Assembly (NCBI GenBank): GCA_016926985.1 | Contig: JAFGNO010000141.1 | Coordinates: 1 to 7,323, forward strand | Direction: 5' to 3' | From: Anaerolineae bacterium | Lineage (GTDB): Bacteria > Chloroflexota > Anaerolineae > Aggregatilineales > UBA3940 | Length of the DNA: 7,323 nucleotides | Shown: one piece after another, positions 1 to 5,221 of the stretch | Numbering within the stretch: position 1 is the first letter of the stretch | How the letters are laid out: each line of letters starts with the position of its first letter | Notes under the pieces: generated by a model | The model's input: only the letters and a program-made list of their open reading frames with translations | What the model was told of the DNA's origin: nothing | Database searches by the model: none | Made by a program: the position numbers and the translations under genes

Positions 1-2
1 CC

Positions 3-2456
3 TCGTCAGACCTGCGCGGATTCCCACTCTGGCGTGCCATACTGCGCCAGCTTCATCAAACAGGAAAACAACCCGCACCAACCCCGGAAGACCTCCTCTT
101 TCCCGGTCGGGTGATCGGCGTGGCGACAGAACCTGGTGCGCTCGTTATTCGGTCAGAGCATGCATTCATGCGGATTGACGCGCTGGCTGGCAATCTGATC
201 CTGCTCCGCGTCAGTATGGATGGTCGCTTCCTGGCGCCTTTTTCATACGGCGTCTGCAAAGATCCCGGTGAATGGGATAGGCCCGATATTCAGATTGAAG
301 AATCTCAGGCCGCGCTGGAAGTATCTGCCGGCGACCTGGCGCTTTCCATTGACCGCGCGACTTCGGGATTGACCCTCAGGACGGGTGATGGACACGTGCT
401 GCTGCAAAGCCCTGCCGGAGTGGGCGCCCATCCACCCGATGGGCAGCTGGTCTGGCAGGCCCGGCTCAGCCCGGAAACTGCTTTCTACGGGCTGGGCGAG
501 AAGGCTTCTGCTCTGAACCACGCTGGTCGTGCTTTTGAACTGTGGAATACCGATCCGGCACTGTATGACCGGGGTGATGATCCAATCTATATGAGCATCC
601 CCTTTCTGGTTGCCTTAAAGGAATCAATCACACTGGGGTTATTCTTCGATAATCCCTACCGGACATGGCTGGAGCTGGGCACACAGAATGCTGGTGAAGT
701 CAGCTACAGGGCTACCGGTGGAGAATTCCGGTTGTACCTCATGTCCGGAACCCCCCGGGAGGTCATGACCGCCTACACCGATCTCACCGGGCGCACGGCG
801 CTGCCGCCTCTGTGGGCGCTGGGCTTTCACCAGAGCCGCTGGAGCTACTACCCCGACAGCCGCGTGCAGGAGATTGCTCACGAGTTTAGAACACGCCATA
901 TCCCCTGCGATGTGATCCATTTCGACATCCACTATATGGACGGCTACCGCTGCTTCACCTGGGATAAGCAGCACTTTCCCGATCCCATCAGCATGCTTGA
1001 CGAATTGCACGGGATGGGCTTCAAGGCGCTGTCCATGATCGATCCGGGCATCAAGGTCGATCCGGGTTACCATGTTTACGATCAGGGAATTGAGCGCGGA
1101 GCCTTCATCAGCTACCCGGACGGCGTGCCCTTCACCGGACCCGTCTGGCCCGGCGATTGCCATTTCCCCGACTTTTCCGATCCGGAGGTTCGGGAGTGGT
1201 GGGGTGGTCTCTATCGCGATCTGCTGGAAACGGGAGTCGATGCCTTCTGGAACGATATGAACGAGATTGCCTTGATCACCGGCAGTCCACATCCAACCTG
1301 GGTGCCGGATATTGTCCGACATTCCAGAGAAGGGCAGGGGGCCGCCCACGCGGAAATTCATAACCAGTATGCCCTGCTCATGACCCGCGCCAGCCGGGAC
1401 GGGATGCGCCGGCTGCAGCCGGACAAACGTCCAGTTCTGCTGACTCGCTCAGGCTGGGCAGGCATCCAGCGCCATGCCATGCACTGGACGGGGGATAACA
1501 GGAGTACCTGGGATCACCTTCACCTCTCTATCCAGATGGTGCTGAATCTGGGCTGGTCAGGGGTACCCATCACCGGACCGGATGTGGGCGGGTTCGCCGG
1601 TGGCCCATCGCCTGAACTGTATACCCGCTGGATGCAGGTTGGAGCATTCACACCTTTCCTGCGTGTCCATTCCATGATCTCCTCTCCTGACCAGGAACCC
1701 TGGGCCTTTGGCCCGGAAACAGAATCAATCTGCCGGGACTATATTGCGTTGCGTTACCGGCTGCTGCCCTACATCTACACCGCGATATGGCAATCTGTCC
1801 GCTCTGGGATGCCAGTGGCCCGCGCCATGTCTTTTGCCTTCCCGGAGGACAAAGACACCCACTCGCTGGATACCCAATATCTGTTTGGCGACTCAATCCT
1901 GGTCGCACCCATTCTGGAGGAGGGGGCTGTCCGGCGCGAGGTCTACATTCCGGCGGGGTGCTGGATTGACTTCTGGGAAGACCGCACATACGAAGGCCCC
2001 ATCCGGATCGCAGTAGACGCCCTGCTGGACAGGCTGCCGCTGTTTATCCGCGGTGGCGCGGTCATCCCAATGTGGCCCGTTCAGCAGTATGTGGGTGAGC
2101 GAACTATCGATACGCTGACCCTGCATTGCTATCCATCTCCCAGTACTCATACCAGCACGCTTTATGAGGATGACGGCATATCAGTTGACCATACTGACGA
2201 GAGTGCCCACCGGGTCTCGCTTTTTGAGACCTCCCGAAGTGATACTTCTGTTCGTATCTCGCGTTCGGTCGCAGCCGGCGCTTTTGAACCGGGCTACCGG
2301 CAAATCACGCTGATTATTCATTCACTGGATCGCCCGCCGGTTTCGGTTGAGTTGGACAGAGGCGACATCCTGCAACAGGAGTGGGATCAGGAAACAAACA
2401 AATTCAGCCTAACCATTACCACTATTGGTGAGTTCATTCTGACCATGGTGCCCTGA
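3..2456 (+). CDS. Glycoside hydrolase family 31 alpha-glucosidase-type enzyme, 5' end probably outside the window
   Basis: This is a GH31 retaining alpha-glycosidase, most likely an alpha-glucosidase releasing glucose from non-reducing ends of alpha-glucans; alpha-xylosidase is the main alternative. Numbering from the GTG at 111 gives 781 aa, a usual length for the family. The order is an N-terminal beta-sandwich (about 1-225, with FYGLGEKAS at 125-133), a TIM barrel (about 230-575) and C-terminal beta domains. Barrel motifs include DIHYMDGYRCFTWD (272-285), the nucleophile motif WNDMNE with Asp382, the acid/base motif WTGDN with Asp462, and FTPFLRVHS (513-521). The start is uncertain. The frame stays open without a stop back to base 3, the added 36 codons read like protein (LWRAILRQLHQ), and neither GTG 111 nor GTG 120 has a well-spaced Shine-Dalgarno. 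The true start is therefore probably upstream, and the gene is listed as 5' partial. No signal peptide is visible in what can be read. Family assignment is very secure; substrate is not. Confidence 0.95.
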   Translation, partial: SSDLRGFPLWRAILRQLHQTGKQPAPTPEDLLFPGRVIGVATEPGALVIRSEHAFMRIDALAGNLILLRVSMDGRFLAPFSYGVCKDPGEWDRPDIQIEESQAALEVSAGDLALSIDRATSGLTLRTGDGHVLLQSPAGVGAHPPDGQLVWQARLSPETAFYGLGEKASALNHAGRAFELWNTDPALYDRGDDPIYMSIPFLVALKESITLGLFFDNPYRTWLELGTQNAGEVSYRATGGEFRLYLMSGTPREVMTAYTDLTGRTALPPLWALGFHQSRWSYYPDSRVQEIAHEFRTRHIPCDVIHFDIHYMDGYRCFTWDKQHFPDPISMLDELHGMGFKALSMIDPGIKVDPGYHVYDQGIERGAFISYPDGVPFTGPVWPGDCHFPDFSDPEVREWWGGLYRDLLETGVDAFWNDMNEIALITGSPHPTWVPDIVRHSREGQGAAHAEIHNQYALLMTRASRDGMRRLQPDKRPVLLTRSGWAGIQRHAMHWTGDNRSTWDHLHLSIQMVLNLGWSGVPITGPDVGGFAGGPSPELYTRWMQVGAFTPFLRVHSMISSPDQEPWAFGPETESICRDYIALRYRLLPYIYTAIWQSVRSGMPVARAMSFAFPEDKDTHSLDTQYLFGDSILVAPILEEGAVRREVYIPAGCWIDFWEDRTYEGPIRIAVDALLDRLPLFIRGGAVIPMWPVQQYVGERTIDTLTLHCYPSPSTHTSTLYEDDGISVDHTDESAHRVSLFETSRSDTSVRISRSVAAGAFEPGYRQITLIIHSLDRPPVSVELDRGDILQQEWDQETNKFSLTITTIGEFILTMVP

Positions 2457-2461
2457 CCGGC

Positions 2462-2480
2462 TGTGACATTACCTGTCACA
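2462..2480. promoter_or_regulatory. Perfect 7-5-7 inverted repeat between the GH31 and SWIM genes
   Basis: TGTGACA-TTACC-TGTCACA is a perfect palindrome starting 5 bp after the GH31 stop codon. It sits where the -35 region of the downstream promoter would lie, about 10 bp before the TATACT box, so it could be an operator for a dimeric regulator. It resembles the CRP half-sites TGTGA and TCACA, but the gap between them is 9 rather than 6. It could also be a transcript-end hairpin, but it is only moderately GC-rich and has no T-run. The symmetry is directly visible; the role is inference. Confidence 0.5.
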
Positions 2481-2500
2481 ACCCTCGCTTATACTATAGA
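2473..2500 (+). promoter_or_regulatory. Candidate sigma70-type promoter for the SWIM gene
   Basis: Two overlapping -10 candidates occur: TATACT at 2490-2495 (5 of 6 matches to consensus) and TATAGA at 2495-2500 (4 of 6). The latter is 16 bp from CTGTCA at 2473-2478 (4 of 6 to TTGACA). The right arm of the inverted repeat overlaps this -35. Transcription would begin about 25-30 bp before the ATG at 2534. The -35 match is weak. Confidence 0.4.
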
Positions 2501-2533
2501 CAGGTTAATGGTAGTGTGATGGGTGGATAGGTA

Positions 2534-3043
2534 ATGGAATCCAGAGTGAAAGTAAAGGTTATCAAACCAGAGCAGGGTTATGTGGACAACAACCCACCCC
2601 CTGCGCTGGCGAATCTGCTTCGGGCGACAGGCCCTGGCATCATCATTTATCTTGCAGAGCGATATGGATTGCGCCGCATGCCGGGCCTTTCCCCCGCTGC
2701 ACTGGCCGACCGCCTGCTGCGCGAGCTTTCTCAGGAGCAGTTACTTGCCCTGTATAACGATCTCATCGCTGCGCATTTTGGCGCCTATACCATCGATGGA
2801 CTTCTCCAGCTTATCCTGAACACAAAGGCCACCACGGGCAGTCAGCTTCCCCCGCCTAATCTCGCAGATATGCCACCTGCTGAGGCTGTTCTTGTCGAAC
2901 ACCGGGAAAAACGCTGGTGGTTCACCATGCACGGGTATGATGTAATTATCGACCTTAACCATCGCTATCTGGCCTGCAACTGTCACTATTTCCGGTTTCA
3001 TCCTGGAAGGGCTTCCCCTGTAAACACATTGCTTGCGGCCTGA
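2534..3043 (+). CDS. SWIM zinc-finger protein, apparently frameshifted inside the zinc finger
   Basis: As it stands this reads 169 aa. The N-terminal part (about 20-115) is helical and not recognised, with AERYGLRRMPGLS and LADRLLRELSQEQLLALYND. A short beta-rich stretch (about 118-147: VLVEHREKRWWFTMHGYDVI, then LNHRYLAC) leads into C148-N-C150, the first half of a SWIM zinc finger (CxC-xn-CxH). The frame then runs into unrelated residues (HPGRASPVNTLLAA) and stops. The matching second half, CKH, lies immediately downstream in the -1 frame (next entry). One extra base near 2996-2998 would join them into a roughly 208-aa protein with C148-x-C150-x12-C163-x-H165. SWIM domains chelate zinc and occur in DNA-binding and protein-interaction proteins; a specific role cannot be given. 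The ATG is preceded by GGTGGATAGGT, a usable ribosome-binding site. The lesion may be a real mutation or a sequence error. Confidence 0.75.
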   Translation: MESRVKVKVIKPEQGYVDNNPPPALANLLRATGPGIIIYLAERYGLRRMPGLSPAALADRLLRELSQEQLLALYNDLIAAHFGAYTIDGLLQLILNTKATTGSQLPPPNLADMPPAEAVLVEHREKRWWFTMHGYDVIIDLNHRYLACNCHYFRFHPGRASPVNTLLAA

Positions 3044-3159
3044 AGCTCATCCCACCAGCCGCTGCAAGGGAAGCGCTGATCGATTTACTGGTATCGCGTA
3101 AGTACGGCGGGCCGGATGTCCCCGGTTGGCAGTTCCGGGCGCTGGACCCAGCCGCCTGA
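2998..3159 (+). pseudogene. Detached C-terminal part of the SWIM protein in the -1 frame
   Basis: Reading from TCA at 2998 in the frame one base behind the upstream gene gives SSWKGFPCKHIACGLKL, then an Ala-rich helix, VSRKYGGPDVPGWQFRALD, and a TGA at 3157-3159. PCKHIACGL is the typical second half of a SWIM motif, where Cys and His complete the zinc site opened by CNC in the other frame. No start codon or ribosome-binding site would allow independent translation. The terminator begins about 28 bp after this stop, as expected if this was the original gene end. The reading is direct; that it was once joined is a strong inference. Confidence 0.75.
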
Positions 3160-3187
3160 CCCCTGCCATCATTCGTGTAATTGTCCG

Positions 3188-3215
3188 GGCAGCCCCATCA
3201 GGTGGCTGCCTTTTT
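3188..3215 (+). terminator. Rho-independent terminator after the SWIM gene
   Basis: GGCAGCC (3188-3194) pairs perfectly with GGCTGCC (3204-3210). Inside the loop CC and GG can extend the stem by two pairs around a bulged T. The stem is followed at once by TTTTT (3211-3215). This separates the left transcript from the glycan genes. Confidence 0.85.
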
Positions 3216-3243
3216 CATTCTCCCCTTACCTTGAGTTACAATC

Positions 3244-3262
3244 ATGATGATCTTGTCATCAT
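3244..3262. promoter_or_regulatory. Perfect 7-5-7 inverted repeat upstream of the aminotransferase gene
   Basis: ATGATGA-TCTTG-TCATCAT is a perfect inverted repeat 48 bp before the GTG start, in the gap between the terminator and the aminotransferase gene. It overlaps TTGTCA (3253-3258), a 5 of 6 match to a -35 box. The nearest -10-like TATAAC (3284-3289) is 25 bp away, too far for that pair. The repeat may be an operator of the glycan genes. Part of the symmetry comes from the simple ATG/CAT repetition, so chance is possible. Confidence 0.35.
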
Positions 3263-3299
3263 CACGCGCATTGTTTCGAACACTATAACTGTCATATTC

Positions 3300-3304
3300 A
3301 GGGG
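3300..3304 (+). promoter_or_regulatory. Ribosome-binding site supporting the GTG start at 3310
   Basis: AGGGG ends 5 bp before GTG 3310. The resulting N-terminus reads straight into the usual start of the aminotransferase fold (LPFSPPNITDKEIEEVID), which supports GTG as the start. Confidence 0.6.
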
Positions 3305-3309
3305 TTGCT

Positions 3310-4491
3310 GTGAGCAATTCATCATCTCCACAACATCGCGAATCATTTCTCCCATTTTCACCGCCTAACATCACCGACAAGGAAATCGAAGAGGTCATTG
3401 ACACCCTTCAATCATCCTGGATCACAACCGGACCAAAAACCCGCGAATTTGAGCGGGTATTTGCCGACTACATTGGCACGTCAGAAGCGTTGGCCCTGAA
3501 TTCATGCACTGCAGGCCTGCATATTGCGCTTGCTGCACTGGGTATTGGCCCCGGCGATGAGGTAATCACCACCCCCATGACTTTCTGTTCTTCGGTCAAC
3601 GTGATTGAGCATGTTGGGGCCAAGCCGGTGTTGGTCGATATTGATCCAGAAACCCTGACCATCGATCCAGCCCTTGTTGAACAGGCGATCACCCCGCGAA
3701 CATGCGTGATTTTGCCCGTGCATTACGCCGGGCACCCGGCCGAGCTTGATCCGCTGATTGATCTGGCAGCGCGCCACAGCCTCTATCTCATCGAAGATGC
3801 CGCCCATGCTCTCCCTGCTGCCTACCGGGGACGGCGCATCGGCTCCATTGGGCACTTCACGGCTTTCAGCTTTTATGCAACCAAAAACCTGACCACCGCT
3901 GAAGGCGGGATGTTGACCGGCAGCCACCCCGCCTTTGACATGGCACGCGTGCTCAGCCTGCACGGGATGAGCCGCGACGCCTGGAACCGCTACAGCGCAG
4001 AGGGTTCCTGGTATTACGAGGTTATCGCCCCGGGATTTAAATACAATATGACCGATATCCAGGCTGCTCTGGGGGTAGCGCAGCTAAGTCGCCTGGGAAA
4101 AATGCAGGCCCGTCGTCTGGAGATTGTTGAAAAATATCACGCCGAATTTTCGAAAATCGACGCTTTGCAGGTGCCGGTTGTCCAACCGCATGTTGAGCAT
4201 GCCTGGCACCTGTATGTCCTGCGGTTGAACCTGGACGCGCTGTTAATCAATCGGGCTCAATTCATCGAGGAATTGACAGCGCGTAATATTGGTTCCAGCG
4301 TCCACTTCATCCCTGTTCATCTGCATCCATATTACCGGGATAAGTACGGGTGGAAGCCGGACAATTTTCCTGTTACGTATCACGAGTATCAGCGCGTGGT
4401 CTCTCTCCCCCTCAACTCGGTGATGACCGACGAGGATGTCACCGATGTCATTGAAGCTGTAAAAGACATTGTTATCACCCATCGACGCTGA
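3310..4491 (+). CDS. DegT/DnrJ/EryC1/StrS-family PLP-dependent sugar aminotransferase
   Basis: This cytoplasmic fold-type I aminotransferase of 393 aa (usual family length) is expected to transfer an amino group, usually from glutamate, to a keto group on a nucleotide sugar. Visible landmarks are the N-terminal SSWITTGPKTREFE (35-48), the cofactor-binding ALNSCTAGLHIAL (62-74), VDIDPETLTID (109-119), EDAAHA with Asp163 contacting the PLP ring nitrogen, and FYATKNLTTAEGG with Lys192 as the Schiff-base lysine. The C-terminal part has YNMTDIQAALG (245-255) and IGSSVHFIPVHLHPYY (327-342), as in ArnB, PseC and PglE-type enzymes. It is followed 14 bp later by a phosphoglycosyl transferase and then by a 4,6-dehydratase, so its likely substrate is a UDP-4-keto-6-deoxy hexose. 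Exact sugar and C4 stereochemistry cannot be read from the sequence. Family certain, substrate inferred. Confidence 0.95.
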   Translation: MSNSSSPQHRESFLPFSPPNITDKEIEEVIDTLQSSWITTGPKTREFERVFADYIGTSEALALNSCTAGLHIALAALGIGPGDEVITTPMTFCSSVNVIEHVGAKPVLVDIDPETLTIDPALVEQAITPRTCVILPVHYAGHPAELDPLIDLAARHSLYLIEDAAHALPAAYRGRRIGSIGHFTAFSFYATKNLTTAEGGMLTGSHPAFDMARVLSLHGMSRDAWNRYSAEGSWYYEVIAPGFKYNMTDIQAALGVAQLSRLGKMQARRLEIVEKYHAEFSKIDALQVPVVQPHVEHAWHLYVLRLNLDALLINRAQFIEELTARNIGSSVHFIPVHLHPYYRDKYGWKPDNFPVTYHEYQRVVSLPLNSVMTDEDVTDVIEAVKDIVITHRR

Positions 4492-4505
4492 CAGGTAGCG
4501 GAGCA

Positions 4506-5096
4506 ATGGTTATCCGACGGCTTGCGGATATCGGGATCAGCCTGCTGGCGCTTATCAGCCTGCTGCCAGTTTTTGCGGGGGTCAGCGCCGCTATCGCCCT
4601 GACATCCTCCGGGCCCGTTCTCCATCGGGCGATGCGGGTGGGGCAGGGCGGTCGTTTATTCACCCTGTATAAATTTCGCACCATGGTAGCCAATGCGGAG
4701 AGCCTTGGGCCGGGAATAACCGCGGCTGATGACAACCGGATTACCCCCATTGGCCGCCTGCTCCGGCGCACAAAGCTGGACGAATTTCCCCAGTTAATCA
4801 ATGTCCTGCGAGGAGATATGAGCCTGGTGGGTCCCCGTCCAGAAGATCCACGCTATGTGGCCCTCTATACGCCGGAGCAGCAGAAGGTGCTCGCCGAAAA
4901 ACCGGGGATCACCAGCCCTGCATCCATCCGGTACCGACATGAAGAGGCCATGCTGGCGGATGATCAATGGGAAGAGCGCTATATCGCAGAGATCATGCCG
5001 GCCAAACTGGCTCTTGATCTGGAATACCTGGCCACACGGACCAGCTGGACTGATATCCGGGTGATCTGGCAAACCTTTCTTGTATTATGGAAATAG
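4506..5096 (+). CDS. Small monotopic phosphoglycosyl transferase (bacterial sugar transferase, PglC-like size)
   Basis: This enzyme moves a sugar-1-phosphate from a UDP-sugar to undecaprenyl phosphate at the inner face of the membrane, the priming step of glycan assembly. At 196 aa it has only the catalytic core, like PglC, and lacks the multi-helix N-terminus of WcaJ/WbaP. One hydrophobic segment (about 8-32) is the expected re-entrant membrane helix. It is followed by RVGQGGRLFTLYKFRTM (44-60), the Asp92-Glu93 dyad in RRTKLDEFPQLINVLRGD, and SLVGPRPED (106-114). The usual PGITGWAQ segment is replaced by PGITSPASIRYRHEE (133-147), a divergent form that may change acceptor or donor contacts. 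The 14-bp gap to the aminotransferase stop implies one transcript. A GGAG lies very close to the ATG and an AGG lies 10 bp upstream. Confidence 0.94.
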   Translation: MVIRRLADIGISLLALISLLPVFAGVSAAIALTSSGPVLHRAMRVGQGGRLFTLYKFRTMVANAESLGPGITAADDNRITPIGRLLRRTKLDEFPQLINVLRGDMSLVGPRPEDPRYVALYTPEQQKVLAEKPGITSPASIRYRHEEAMLADDQWEERYIAEIMPAKLALDLEYLATRTSWTDIRVIWQTFLVLWK

Positions 5097-5160
5097 CACC
5101 CGGATAACCCGGCTCAAAGTGCTCCCGCTTGTGAATTTCCAGCAAAAAATACCCACGGAG

Positions 5161-5197
5161 CCATCTCCATGCTAATATAGATGGGGAATTTCATGGA
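5161..5197. repeat. Two interlocking inverted repeats in the gap before the dehydratase gene
   Basis: The 125-bp gap (5097-5221) has no gene and no convincing terminator. CCATCT (5161-5166) matches AGATGG (5179-5184), and TCCATG (5166-5171) matches CATGGA (5192-5197). The two stems interlock, so as RNA they would either be alternatives or form a pseudoknot. A -10-like TAATAT lies at 5173-5178 without a clear -35. The arms are only 6 bp, so chance is quite possible. Confidence 0.3.
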
Positions 5198-5221
5198 AGG
5201 ACTGTCCGAGCAGATTTACCT

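Noticed and set aside
639..1361. 240-codon open frame on the - strand inside the GH31 gene
   Set aside because: It lies wholly antisense to a gene with intact GH31 catalytic motifs, and its translation shows no recognisable domain.
2462..2480. CRP/FNR-type binding site
   Set aside because: The half-sites TGTGA and TCACA are present, but the gap is 9 bp instead of 6, so it does not fit the CRP consensus.
2990..3003. Canonical programmed -1 frameshift site in the SWIM gene
   Set aside because: The in-frame codons CGG TTT do not form an X XXY YYZ slippery heptamer, so a mutation or sequence error is the simpler explanation.
3126..3368. 80-codon + strand open frame across the gap before the aminotransferase
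   Set aside because: It runs through the terminator and into the aminotransferase gene, lacks a good ribosome-binding site, and its peptide is low-complexity hydrophobic.
5100..5115. Terminator after the phosphoglycosyl transferase (CCGG-ATAAC-CCGG)
   Set aside because: The stem is only 4 bp and no T-run follows.
5133..5192. Direct repeat GAATTTC at 5133-5139 and 5186-5192
   Set aside because: Two copies of a 7-mer in AT-rich intergenic DNA are expected by chance, and no further copies were seen.
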